This document shows, one piece after another, positions 40,301-56,859 of a stretch of DNA of 64,000 nucleotides; within the stretch, counting starts at the first letter, position 1, and the number at the start of each line of letters is the position of its first letter. The stretch is taken from assembly GCF_029227915.1 (NCBI RefSeq), contig NC_079878.1, forward strand, positions 5,332,001 through 5,396,000, read 5' to 3'. The notes below the pieces were generated by a model. It worked only from the letters and a program-made list of their open reading frames with translations, was not told the origin of the DNA and did no database searches. A program made the translations under genes and the position numbers. This stretch comes from Hydractinia symbiolongicarpus. Lineage: Eukaryota; Cnidaria; Hydrozoa; Anthoathecata; Hydractiniidae.

Positions 40301-41625
40301 TAAGGTTCTATATAAACGTTCTTTGTTTTGTTTCTCAGAAATTCCAAAAAAAGAAAAAAGGAAGTCGAATGAGATGATTACATCCGAAGAACAAACTTTG
40401 AGAGAAATGGTAAATTATCATTCCTTGCTTTTCTGTTCGTCTTGTTATTTTAAAAGCACTATTATTTGCGCATAATGGTTTTGTTTGCACGCGGATCGAA
40501 ACGAATTTTACATAAAACCAAACCTACCCGATATGCAAATGATTCTGTATGGCTTTGCTCTCATGCTACAAGCGCATCGTGTAGACGGAAATAGCAAAAC
40601 AAAATTGCAGCCTTAATATTTTCACCTTATTATAATTCGGACTAATTTCTCTTAATATTTCTATCCGCTACGTGTGAGCATGGTTTTGGACAGCACGTAT
40701 CATGCATCTTTTGAAAGCATGCATGCAAAGTTGCGTTAAACAGGAGGCATTCTTCCTTGATACTAATTCTGACTTTATAAAGTAAAACATTTTTAATTTC
40801 ATAAAAATCCAGGCGATGGTTTTATGCAGGTGTCTTAATTAAGTTGTATGATCTAATTCTTTTTTTTTAGCTGCCAAAGAAGAAAAAACATAAACAGAAT
40901 TCAGATATTACATCGACGCAAAAACCGGTTGAGAAAGTAACATACGACAAAACAGTAAAGAGGTCATCAGACTATGTGCCTTTTAATTATTCGAAAAGCG
41001 ATTTAAAGAAATTTACGTGTATGTATTAATATTGAGTATTCAGTATTGTTAAGTCAAGTTCGTAAATCAATCGAGACATTTTTTCTATATGCAGAGCGAC
41101 TTGAGTTTTTTTTTATACCATTTGAGATGAAGAGTGTATGAAACAAATCTTCTTAAAGCCAAATTTCCATTTTTAAAGAAAAATATAATCGACTTTGCTT
41201 GTTTCAAACAGGCACAGTTTCCGTATTTTTATAGAAAATGGTAGCCTTAACTGCGCTTGCTTTCAAAATTCTGGAAGGTGTTTTAATTTAAGAGTAAAAA
41301 GAGTTCGAGATTATGCTCTGAAATACAGCATACTTAAATTATTACTTCAAATACTAGCGGTTTGCATTTTTTTCTTTGAACATTTGAATTATTAGATGGG
41401 GAGTGTGTTGTGAACGAAATGTTATTTTTTTTAAAGCTGGCAAAACCTTAACGCCGATGGAAGTAATCGAAGTAACGGAAGAACCAAAATTTGTAGGTTC
41501 TAATACTTTTTAAGATCTGGTAAACGTTTACTGCTGTACTAATGTCTTGGTAATTTTTTCAGGGGAAAGTTGTTCGTACGAAAGTTCACTCGAAATCTGG
41601 TGCACGTTCCATGACGTACAAATAA
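28310..41625 (+). CDS. EXOSC10: EXOSC10 / Rrp6, nuclear exosome 3'-5' exonuclease
   Basis: Twenty-five exons join in frame to 797 residues (human about 885). Exons: 28310-28396, 29635-29771, 30434-30560, 31446-31553, 31638-31794, 32898-32979, 33611-33680, 34013-34123, 34199-34342, 34964-35154, 37020-37176, 37721-37801, 37983-38050, 38147-38197, 38426-38537, 38688-38729, 38803-38833, 39156-39265, 39563-39637, 39717-39758, 39888-39960, 40339-40409, 40871-41018, 41437-41492, 41563-41625. Domains: PMC2NT (about 30-118), DEDDy exonuclease with D291/E293 (AIDLEHHSYRSF), D349 ([11 protein letters not shown]) and Y414/D418 (YAREDTHYL), then HRDC (about 460-560), and a Lys-rich tail for nuclear targeting. 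It trims and degrades rRNA, snoRNA and aberrant RNAs with the exosome. All introns are GT-AG. Exon 18's end is ambiguous by 6 nt. A stop-overlapping AATAAA lies at 41621. Confidence 0.95.
28782..29127 (-). mobile_element. tRNA-derived SINE, complete copy
   Basis: Read on the minus strand it starts TGGCGCCGTAGATTAGTGG (A-box-like), has a perfect B box GGTTCGATTCC (about 29070), then a roughly 250-bp body, and ends in a short CTAT tail (28782-28794). Pol III-type promoter parts in the head define it as tRNA-derived. It lies in EXOSC10 intron 1, antisense, abutting an older copy. Confidence 0.85.
29128..29383 (-). mobile_element. Older tRNA-derived SINE abutting a younger copy
   Basis: Same family as 28782-29127 but more diverged: head near 29383 (TGGCACCATAG...), B box ggtttgattcc, the cacacagtgtgccat and cttgggttaaccc blocks, and no CTAT tail. 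The younger SINE's head abuts its 3' end, as if it had inserted into the older copy's tail. Confidence 0.8.
31924..32720 (-). mobile_element. LINE 3' fragment (non-LTR retrotransposon) in EXOSC10 intron 5
   Basis: Minus-strand, 5'-truncated. It encodes the region after the reverse transcriptase fingers: a [12 protein letters not shown]...CKRC cysteine cluster, [14 protein letters not shown], and after an in-frame TAG (32359-32361) [20 protein letters not shown] and [17 protein letters not shown]. It ends in an (ATG)n tail (31924-31940), typical of RTE/CR1-like elements. Antisense to EXOSC10 between exons 5 and 6. A sister copy is at 50599-51105. Confidence 0.85.
40088..40187. repeat. Degenerate ~14-bp minisatellite with CACGTG cores
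   Basis: About seven units of the type (c)a(g)atcacgtggtt / gatgacgtggtt lie head to tail in EXOSC10 intron 21. Three contain CACGTG and three GACGTG. These are E-box/CRE-like words, but the array may equally be a simple tandem repeat. Confidence 0.6.
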
Positions 41626-44600
41626 AAATAAGTGAGTATATCCTGAAAATAACATGAAGAAATTTTTGCAGATCTTATCTTTTGCGATTAACTACATTTA
41701 ATTGCGAATAGCGAAGTTTCAGTAATATTAGTAGAGACAAAATCGGAATCTTTCCCAACATTGTAGAGAACGTCTTTCCTGGTTATTAAGTATACATGTA
41801 AAACCCTTTTGTTTTAGTATATGATGGACAATTACGATTGCAGAATCGCGTACTATGTTTTTATATTTTTAATACATTATACCTAATCCAGAATCGCGTT
41901 TTTGATGTTCATGTATGATCGATCTGCTTAGAAATATTCGTTTTAAATTCCCCTCATACAGTCAAACATGTAAATTTAAAATTCTATAAAAAATATCGTG
42001 GCTGAGTAGCTGGCACTCTGAAAAAGTTTAATGCTTATCTTTAAAATATAAACCATCTACCCAGCTCGATGGTACCCCATTATTATTTACAAACGCAATC
42101 AGGAGGGACAACTCTATAAAATGGTTTTCTTCTTGCCAGGACTTCAGTAAATAAAAGAATAAATTTTTATAAGGTACGTCTTCAATAAAAAGAGAAGGAT
42201 ATAGTTGACTGTAAGGCTGTGTTAGCTATCAACGTCTTAAAAACAGGACTGAAGTTGCAAAAAGCTTTTGTTTTAAAAAAAAGACTATACTCCCTACGAA
42301 ACTCTTCACTATGGTCTGCGACATCAGCGTTGATTATGTAGCATCGTAATTTGTATGAGATCGTTGAATGTATTTGTAAAATGCGAGGAGGGGTCATTGA
42401 AAACGTTCGGTTTAATATACACAAAAAATACTAGCCAGTAGACCCAGCATTTTTTTACCACCAGGAAATCGGAATAGTTAAGGTGGGAAAATTACACCGG
42501 CTTCAAACGAATTACCTTCGGTCAGAATGCTGGCTGCGCTTCTTGATTGGTTACTTCTATTGTTCTTTACTCGGAATATACTGTTCACTTACCCGAACAA
42601 GTATAATTAATTCTCGTACTAAGAATAAGATATCGAGTTTTGGCCTGAGGAATTGTTTTATGTTAATTCGTGAATTTAATATTTAGGGATTTGCTCTGTC
42701 ACAGTCGTTTATGGCTAAGCTTTCGAGAGAAACTGAATTGTGATATCCTCGAAGAAAGCTCAGTTAACCAGGCTAGAAATAACGGTAATACATGTGCGGT
42801 TTACCTAATTGAGTGGTCGGAATCCAGGCTAGCAAACTTTAATACCCATGCATTTTATTTGAACATTAGAAAATAATTTTACATTTCAAACACCGGCGTA
42901 TAACTCTAAGAAACTAATTTCATGGTAAATCCAAACAAATAATTATTAGTCACTTAATATTAAAAAGATGTAGCTTCCTTGCTATTTGTCATATAATTTT
43001 GTCGTCTACGAAGCAGTTTTAACATTTGGACCACATTTGGCCCAAAACAGCGTTTACGTGATAAAAAATCAAGCGCAAGCAGATATTATGTACTCCGTGA
43101 TATTCCGAACTCCCAATTTTTTGTTAAACAATCCAGTTCTTTCGGTTGGGGACAAAATGTTTTTCGTAATCTGTAACCATAACCTCGTGGTATAAAAATA
43201 TTTACAAAATATAAGATTACAAGAAACGAATAAAAAAAAAAGATTTTCTAGACAAAGAAATTACTCACGAATTCAAAATTTAATGCAGGCAGGCGAAATT
43301 AGCTTGAAAACAAGGAAAACTTAAACAGGGCGTCTGCCAACGTGTTTTTTAGAATTCCAATTTGTTTCACTATTCTTTCACGTTTCCCAATTTTTTTTTA
43401 TATAATTTTTGCAATATTTCAACATTCCGATGCACGCAAGAAAAATATGTAGATACAACAGCAGTGTTACGGAAAAGTATAAACACAACATCCTGTTAAA
43501 TGGTAAAGTTTCATAATCAGACAGAAATTTTTCGAAAAATATTTATCTTTCAAGGTTATTATCGTGGGTAATCAAGAATTTCAATGTTATTTAGTCCGAT
43601 TTCAAGGTTTTACATTTCCGGCAGATACCCTGAGAAAGATTTTTTTTTGTTAAGCATTAATTTTAGGCTTTTTTCAAAATCTTAAATTATATTCGCTGAG
43701 GCTTGGATCTATATTTCTCTAGAAAAAAAGATTGAATTTTTCGTTTCCACCTTTCTTTAATAAGAGATAAAATTTCATTTCTGCTCTCAAATTTTTCTTT
43801 TGGTCAAATTTTTCACTACGCGCAAGCTTGACAAATCAAATCGTCACAAAACCAATATTCCTCTAACAGGAAACTCCTTTTTTCTCTCAAACGTTTTTAG
43901 CAGACACCTAGCACGCATTTTGGCCTGTTTTCAGTTGTTTTGATTTTGTTCGAAGCGAAAATCACGACTTTAAAATAGCGAGCAGATATATAGTTGAACA
44001 ATTGTCTAACGTCCATTCAAAATCTACTGGTTGGGACTTGCCTTATTGCAAGTTTTTTAATTGTCATTAACGATTGAATAACTTTAATCATAAAAATATC
44101 GATCTCGGTCAATTTAAAAAAAGAAGCGTACCAAGATGCTACTTCTTATACTTTTTATGGTGTCAAGTTTCTTTAGCATCTGAACAAAACTCAAAGCTTT
44201 GTGGGTGCTGCTATTATCCAGCATGCTTTATTTCCGGGTTCGCCTGGCGCAATCTTTTCGAAATCGATACGTGGTAATCTATATCAATTCTTCAATATGA
44301 TCCATCTATATCAACTCCTCAAACTATTTCGACCAACCCGTCGACGAGCTATAGACAAACTACCACGTTATATTTTTTTCTTCGTTATCATCTTGATAAT
44401 TTAAACCCTTGTGTTTCGTCTGGTCCACTTGAAAGGAAAATACGTATTATTAGAATTGTTAAAATAAAATCTTCGAAAACATTTCCAAATTTCAGGCTTA
44501 ATTCACATCGGAGACGAATGCCGACTTGTAAACAAAGATTTTAAAGTTAAAAGCGTCCAAACGATAAATCAGTCCAACATTTAAACTCACAAAAATGTAT

Positions 44601-44657
44601 GAACTATTTCTGAGTCAATGCGAAAGTAAAAGTAAGAGAAAAAAATAATATGAAAAT
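41626..44657. other. Intergenic region between convergent EXOSC10 and SZRD1
   Basis: Holds the 3' untranslated regions of both genes. No exon-like open frame with a recognisable motif, and no repeat I can name. Confidence 0.5.
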
Positions 44658-49154
<4,497 letters not shown>

Positions 49155-51877
49155 CTTGTTTTGACGGAGCGCGAGGAAGAAAGTGCTGATGATGTAAAAA
49201 GAATATTTAGTAACTTGTACTTACGAAAGGAGTTTTGATACCATTCTATTATTTTTAGTTTAAGTACGTTTGACCATGACCCGATAAATATGGTGGAAGA
49301 AATTCAAAACAAATGATAAATGTTATTTTATTCGGCGAGGTTTACTGCTCTTACCAGTAAACATACAGGTGAATTTTTTATAATAATATTATGGGTGGAT
49401 ATTGACCACTTAAACAAATTTATTAGCTTTGTGTAGAACATGCTCATCACATTTGGCAATATTCCAAAAGCGTTTAGCTAGCAATTTTATGCTAATTCTT
49501 CTGTTGTAATATGAAGCCTAGCATACGAACGTACCAAATGTTTTAATGTACCGAACCAACTAACAACATTTTAAATGTTTTTATTAACAAATTATTAAAA
49601 AAGAAAGCAAATGACACTTCTCTCTCAGAACATTGAGACTATAACAAAGACAACAAACCCTGCAGTTTTGCCAATAACAAAGTTAAATTTAACTGAATTT
49701 AGTTCGAAATTAAGCGCCGTATTTTAACTGAAAATTAATATTATATGCAAGTGAAAAAAAAATTTTTTAAGTAAAAAAATTGCAAGGCACCTATATAAAT
49801 CAAGGAAATTGAGAAAAATGAATTTTGTTTACCATGTGATAATTAGTTATTATTATATTATTAGACAGATTTTTTGTCAGGTCACAGAGAATTCATTTAT
49901 TGTTCTAACTCATCTGCATTTTAAATAATTTTTATTTATTTCTTGGCTTGCACTAATGACTTATACTCTGAAACAGTCATTATGTTGAAAGAATAAAGTG
50001 TTCAATTTTGGAACTTATCATTAAAATTCAGCGTTCAATTTTTTTTAAAAAAGCATAGAAAACAAAAAGTGAGGACAGAAAAGAAAAGATAACACAAAGG
50101 ACTGTTACATGATTGTGAATTAAACTCCCCCCTCCCCCCTCTGGTAGAGACGATTGACTTCTTTGATAGGTTTTCTATCAAACCCGCGAATATTTATCTC
50201 TTTAAATTCGCTTTTTTTTTTTGTTTCAAACTTTTAACCTATGATTGTTTCTGCATTTACCTTATTTTTAACTGCCAAATGTCAAAACAACTAACAAATA
50301 GTTTCAAACAACAACGATGTAAGGCATGCAGAGTTCTATATACGTACGTCGCCATCAAAAGATGTAAACGAAGTGGAAATATGTTCTTTCTTCCACTCAC
50401 TTCACACTTGGCTGTAGCTTATTTGTTGCTGTATTGAGTCTTATGTTGCTCATAGGGTTACCTTAAGGGAATTAATGTTCTCGCCAGTTTTCTATCGATT
50501 CTGCGAAAATTAGTTCCCACAAAAATTATTGGGGAACTTGCTATTCTAAAAATTCCTGAAAATTATTTCTTACAACAGTTTAGAACTTCTGTTACGTAGC
50601 AGAGTCTTGTCAATTGAGCTAAGAGGTAGGTTGCATGAGGCCTGTGTAAGAAGTGTTATGTTGTAGGGTAGTGAGACATGGGCAGTGAAGCAGGAAGATC
50701 TTGACCGTTTAGAAAGGAATGATACGAGAATGGTTAGGTGGATGTGTAACACCCGTCTGAGAGACAGAAAGAATTCAGATGAGCTAAGAAGCAGGCTAAG
50801 TATCCGTAGAATAGATGTTATCCAGATAAGAAGATTGAATTGGCTGGAGCACTTGGAAAGAATGGAGGGGGATAATTGGGTAAGAAAGTGTAGAGACTTT
50901 ATAGTTCCTGGGGTAAAGCCCAGAGGCAGACCGAGAAAGACTTGGCAGGAGGTTATAAGGACAGACTTGATACAGAGGAAGTTGAGTTTAGATCTAACAC
51001 AGTCTAGATCAGATTGGAAGAGGGTCATTAATGTACCCCGTCCAACCCATGCTAGCATGGAAAACGAACGTTAAGCCAAGAATGATGATGATGATGATGA
51101 TGATAGAAATACGTTGGAAATCCTTAACGCCTGCGCTAATACATCTAAAATGAAACTGATATAATTTTTGATGCATTTTGCATGAAGGCTTAACGCAGAA
51201 ATATAATCCTCCAATTTTGGCGACTCACAGTTGAGCTGCATTAAACTTTGGTACTAAACAACATGGCGTTAAGATTAACATTAAAAAATTTAGTATATTT
51301 TGACTTTTCCAGGTATCTCACGTGCACTTTTAATTTTGCAAATCCAGTCAAAAGTTATGCATTAGTATTTTTTTCTGTACTTAGAAACAAGATGTGCTTT
51401 CTTCATTTTAGTTCCGAAACTTTTTTTTGACCCTTCTTTATTGATCGTGTGTTCCACAATCAGGAAGTTCATGTATACCTTATCTGTTTATAGCTGTGTT
51501 GTTTTTTAAGCCTTTTAATTTCGTACCTTAATTGTAATAAGGTACCAATATTTAATGGATTTTGGTTAAATACACCAAATTAAGTAACCAGAAAATATTC
51601 TTCAATATGTACCATTGGTGAAAATAAATACTCGCGAACAAAAAATCACAAGAAGTAAATGATTTTTTTTCAAGGGTGACAAAAAAAATTTATAACACGA
51701 AGAAAAAAGTCGGATAAAGTCATATAAGAAAATCATCACGGTTATCAAATTTATTTAATAACTTTTTTATGTCATTCAAGAAAGTTAACCCGCAGAAACT
51801 ATTACCAGCAAAATGTTTTTTTTTGACTCCCGAAATAAAGTACCCGCAAAATTTGACTTTATTACATAGAAAAAGTT
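49155..51877. other. Intergenic region between divergent SZRD1 and ACOT7
   Basis: Contains both promoters and a LINE fragment (50599-51105). Otherwise AT-rich with no supported exon. Confidence 0.5.
50599..51105 (+). mobile_element. LINE 3' fragment, sister of 31924-32720
   Basis: Starts abruptly at agcagagtcttgtcaattg, covers the end of the reverse transcriptase reading frame ([37 protein letters not shown]) and ends in a (GAT)n tail (51082-51105). The same TAG (50664-50666) interrupts the frame at the same codon as in the other copy. Nucleotide identity to that copy is very high. Confidence 0.85.
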
Positions 51878-54800
51878 ATGGCTAACATAGAAGTTAGTCG
51901 TGTTATGTTGTCAGATGATTCGAATTTGGCTGGTAACGTACACGGAGGAACTATATTGAAATTAATCGAAGAAGCTGGTGTCATCGTTGCTACACGTCAC
52001 TGTAACAAAGAATTCCAACTAAAGAAAAGTATGTAGTTATTTTATATGAATCTTTAGGTAGGTTTAATACTGTTATTTTTATGCACGAAGTCTTTTAACC
52101 ATCCTTTAATCAACGTTTCTATGAATCCGTTTAACCATTTTTTGCTTCTGCTCTGATTTTGGAAAAGGTCTTCAATAAAATTTAATGAACGAAGTTATGT
52201 AAGTTGCGAGACCACGTGATTTAAAGCGAGAGTCCACTTCGATTGCAAAGCACGGCGTACTTAGCACTGCGCTGTCGTCGTTCAAGCGGCACAATGTCCA
52301 CCGGAAACAGAAATACGCGCACAGACTCAAAATGGTGGCGACTCTAGGAAATTCATTAGTGGAAATCATCAAATTACGTCATTCTACGTTTAAGCAAATA
52401 CAGCGCTCTTTAAAGTTCAATATTATTTTGACTTTCAAAACGATCAGCGCGTCTAAGAGTGCTCTTAAATAATAGTCAGCACTTTAATGCCTGCGCCTTG
52501 AACCGACGTGCTTAAAGATTGAAGTGGACTTTTGTCTTTAACGTGACTTGCTTGTCCACGTGCTTCACGTGACTTGCCTGTCCACATGCTTTATATACCT
52601 TGCCGTACATTTCTACGTGCTTTAATGTTGCACATTTCTTCGTGCTTTGCGTGTTTATATCTTCTCAACATCTTCTTCCTAATGTTTATTTTTGCAAAAT
52701 GTATCGAGTCGCACCAAGTCTATTCCCGAGTTTTTTTCTACGCGAAATCCTCTTTTGTAATATTTAAGAATGTTTGAAGGCGAATATAGTGTTTCTCGAA
52801 ACAAGAAGCAGTGAATATTTAGTAGCGCCTTAGAATTATGAAAGTGTTAACGTAATTTCTTAGATCCGGAATGTTATGCTGCACTTGCTCGCGTAGAAAG
52901 AACTGATTTTATGGAACCAATGTTTGTTGGAGAAATAGCACAGATCCATGCTGAAATGAGTTACACTTCTATGCATTCTCTAGAAGTTCAGTGTTTTGTT
53001 TTTGCCGAAAATGTTTTGAAAGGAGAACGGAGACTTACGAACAGGCATGGAGAATTTTATTGTTTATTTTGTTATTTAATATTTGTACGGTGACACATTG
53101 GTGCAACCGCCAGGGAACCTTTTCTTAGTTAAATAAAATGAGTTAATATGTCAAAGCAACAACAACCTTACGCGCGTGGACCTGCCCCATCGTCTTACTT
53201 TCGCCGATACAAGTAGCCACCACCCTCATAAACTCATCCTTACGTAGCGACTGATGAACATAGTCATCTCAAACATAAATTTTCGAGTGAATAAAAACAA
53301 TCTCCTCATCCTAAGGTGTTTTTGCCTCGCGAAAACAAGAGATCAAATGACACCTGCTGTGCACTAAAATTCAATCCCATAAAAAAACATGGAGTAATAT
53401 CAGGGAAAATATCGCGCCCCAATTGACTGATAACGAACCGCCCTCAGGCGGTCAATTAACATACGTTTCTTCTTTAAAAGTTGAAAAAGAAAGTTTATTG
53501 GAACAACAAAGCGAATATAAACTGTGCGGTTTTGTTTTATATTTTAGTTACAATATGTTTTGTATTGGGATGGCAATATTTTAATTAATAAGTCTAAGTT
53601 ATTTTATGCCAGAAAAGAAAGGCCAGTATGGGAGAAGCAAGAATTCAACTTGACGAAATTATTTGTTTAAATTTTTTTCCAGAGCGACCTTATGGTATGT
53701 GCCACTAACTATTTCTTCACCACACAGTCCAGTCAGTGTGCCCCCTCTGACTTATAAAACACCGGAGGATGAAGAGGCTGGTCGTGTTCGGTATGAAACG
53801 CAAAAACATCTGAGGTCTCAACAAAAAAATGTGAGTAGGAAATAAAACCTTTCTAATATTTCCATGAAGGCGGTGCCTTGAGTTGACTAATTTTCGCGGA
53901 GACTTATTATCGCTAGATAAAAATAAACTATATTTCTATTTTGGCCTATTTAGCTGACATTTTACTGTATGAAGACGAATGGAACCAATTAACAGATTAA
54001 CCTTAAGCGCGAAGTATTGTGCACTCAATTTTTTTTTGAGAACATCGAAAATCAAGGTTTGCGAATATTAATCAACTTCGATTAAAAAAAAATTTACAAA
54101 GGCGGCAATACTTTTTGACATCAGAAAAACAAGGCTTACCGTTTCCCTTTAGTATTAATTCAATTTTTATTTCGCAGACGCATGACGAGTACTCAGCGCC
54201 CGGTCAAGTTAATGTTTTAACGCCAGCTGGGCGCAGCTTATCAACACAACATAGCGTCAGTTATTCACAGTCTTCGTTAATTGTTATGCTTCATCCTTCT
54301 GATTGCAATAAAGCAGGTTTTGCTTCGGGTGGTGTGACCATGAAAATGATGGACAATGTAGCGGGAATAGTTGCGTTTCGACATTGCCGCTCAAATGTTG
54401 TCACCGCTTCTGTCGGTATGTTTTTTTATTCTGCTTTATTCAAAGGTCATTATATACCTCAATATATATATAATTTTCACACACCCAGGTTTAGCGCGCA
54501 TTTCATGATCGCGCACTTGTTATGATAAAAAGGTAAATAAAGCTTTTTATCGCATGTCTTTAAAATTAAGAGTTCACAGAATTTCAACTTAAGTCGTTTT
54601 TTTATAAACAACGGCTTGTTTTTGCATAGTTGATTGGGGCTTAAAAACATCATAAATCATGTATTTACAACCAATCAAATACAGTGATTTTTGCGCAACG
54701 TCTCGAAAATTTGATGCACATGAGAATTTCTTTAATTAAGGTAGCTCCTTGGAGGGTGGCTCTTATGAGAAGTTTACTTTTATAAGCATTTAAAAAATAT

Positions 54801-56097
54801 AAATACTTTTTATCTTATTTTAAGCCACTACTTATTGGCGTTAAATTTTATTGTTTATATCTATGAGAGTGCGATTGTAAAAACATGAAAAATGAGTCAT
54901 ACAACGACGTGGAATATGACGGTGTTGGCTTAGTGATTGACGTATAGAAAAAGGGACAAAGTAGTAAAATATGCATTTTATATGTCATCCATAATATCAG
55001 CTAGACGTAAAAGGTTTTCGTTCACTTGTATGATGTATATAAACGATTTAATCAGAGTGAAATCATAGATGAGTTTTGTTTTAGAGGCGGTAGATTTCCA
55101 TCATCCAGTCAAACTTGGTCTAGTAATGACGATAACGGGTCGTCCTGTCTTCAACAGTAATCGTTCTTTAGACATCGAAGTATTTGTGGATTGTGAGAAT
55201 ATAGTTGAAGGTAATGGAACACATCATTTAAATTCCGTTTCATCATTTTATTACTACCTCAACATTAAAGCCTAGTAAAATTATTTTGGGAAGAAGGACC
55301 CAATTTTGAAGATCGTATTTACCAGCAGCTTCGAACGCTATTTTTATTTAAGTCAGAAAGATAGACTTCTTACTTGTAAAAGTTTCCAACAAACTTAGAA
55401 CTTAGGATTTTAGGTTATTTAGTTCAAACGGAAATCTTACACCATAATAGCTTTTGATTACGTAGGCATGCCCTTCCCAGACCCCTGCGGGTAGTTCGGT
55501 AAGCTGTTCCGCTATGTGGACATTCATGACACGGCGATTATTGCAATTCTTCGTTTGCTCATTTGACTTTTGTATCCACCAGAGTAAAGCTTTCGAAGTC
55601 GATCAGCAGCAAATCTTTAGTCAGGCGTTGTTGTAAATTTCCGTGGTTCACTTCAAAATATTCTCTGAGTTTCTCCGATTTTTCATGCTTTCATAGGTTT
55701 TTTTTTTGCGTAGGCATAAACTTTTACAGAAAATCGTGGTAAAAATATTTCGTGAAGAAGGACTAATAGTCAAGGATTGCAACCACAAGCAGTTGAGAAA
55801 GGTGCTTCTATCTAAGTCAGATTATCTCTATGGTCAAACCTACCGCAGATTATGCTTGATTTTGCGCAAGAAAAACAAATGCTATAATGAAGTGTTTCTG
55901 TTTTGTTTTTAGGGCGCAGTTTTCGTGCTTGCTCAGCTATCTTTACCTTCGTATCTCTTGATGCAAATTGTAAACCACAGCCTGTACCGGAACTGAAAGT
56001 CGATACAGATGCAGAGAAGTTGAGGTTCGAATTGGGAAGGAAAAGATATATTGCTAAGAAAGGATATAGGAAACGCAAAATTGCAGGCGACGAATAG
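51878..56097 (+). CDS. ACOT7: ACOT7-like acyl-CoA thioesterase
   Basis: Six exons, 51878-52028, 52864-53044, 53683-53830, 54178-54415, 55085-55210 and 55913-56097, give 342 residues. Two HotDog domains follow the ACOT7 pattern. Domain 1 has SNLAGNVHGGTILKLIEEAG (catalytic-type Asn20), VERTDFMEPM and SYTSMHSLEV. Domain 2 has VSYSQSSLI, FASGGVTMKMMDNVAG (catalytic-type Asp219) and FVSLDAN. It hydrolyses long-chain acyl-CoA to free fatty acid and CoA, probably in the cytosol: there is no N-terminal targeting peptide and translation starts right at domain 1. Intron 2 appears to use a GC donor (aacag|gcatgg, 53045) with a normal AG acceptor. Intron 1 carries a MITE. A transposon with a HECT gene begins 290 bp downstream. 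Confidence 0.95.
52225..52537. mobile_element. TTAA-flanked MITE in ACOT7 intron 1
   Basis: 313 bp bounded by TTAA (52221-52224 and 52538-52541). Ends are inverted: left agcgagagtccacttcgat, right (reverse complement) agacaaaagtccacttcaat. TTAA targets are used by piggyBac and Kolobok elements; no coding capacity. Confidence 0.7.
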
Positions 56098-56387
56098 GTT
56101 CTAACAAAACATCCACCTTAGATATTTGACAGCGTGTGTACAAACATTATAAAGAAAAATATCATATTTGACATGACTGAAATTTGATTACTAAAAGGAT
56201 TTGCTAAATTTTACATTTGTTTTTGGCAAATGACAAAAAGTACTAGTTTTTGCATTTACCTTACCTATAAAAAAATCGGTAAAAATTTGACTCACTAATT
56301 TTTTTTACCGACTTTTTTTACCAACCGACTATTGTTATCGACTTCACATTTTTTTGACTAAGTTTTTTCGCCGAAATATATTTTTAT

Positions 56388-56428
56388 TACGATGGCCCTG
56401 AAGGTTCATTGTGCGCACTCACAAATTT
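56388..56428 (+). repeat. Left terminal inverted repeat of the HECT transposon
   Basis: 41 bp, one mismatch (position 32, T versus G) to the right end read in reverse. Preceded by target duplication ttttat. Confidence 0.95.
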
Positions 56429-56859
56429 GTGCACACGCACATTTTTTACTCAACGCACACCATTCTAATATATTTTTGTATGCATGCATGACTTTAAAAT
56501 ATACGCACGCGAAATTTTCCACGCGCGCCTCGAATTTGAACTTCCACGCACCTGAATAGACCCGCATTCAATAACCCGGAAAAAGTCACTGGGTCTGGAT
56601 TTTATACATTTTCTCGACTACGAAAACAGAGCAGCCACTTTCACTTTCATGCATGATACTGAACAACATTGTCGAGGTAAAGTGTGAAGCTTTTATGTTA
56701 TCTTTTTGCTGGCTATTCATCACTCTTTTTCCATCTAAATCCTTATCAAATCAGAGGTTTATGCTTTAATGTGCTCGAACTTTGATATAAGGATGGTGGC
56801 TTTAATTTTATGCTTGTCAGCCAGGGTGTATTTATTGACATTTTTTTCTCTTTATAGAA

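Noticed and set aside
54115-54525. Independent 136-residue gene.
   Set aside because: It is ACOT7 exon 4 with flanking intron read-through.
55706-55912. 68-residue frame ahead of ACOT7 exon 6.
   Set aside because: Intronic; ends at the exon 6 acceptor and lacks homology.
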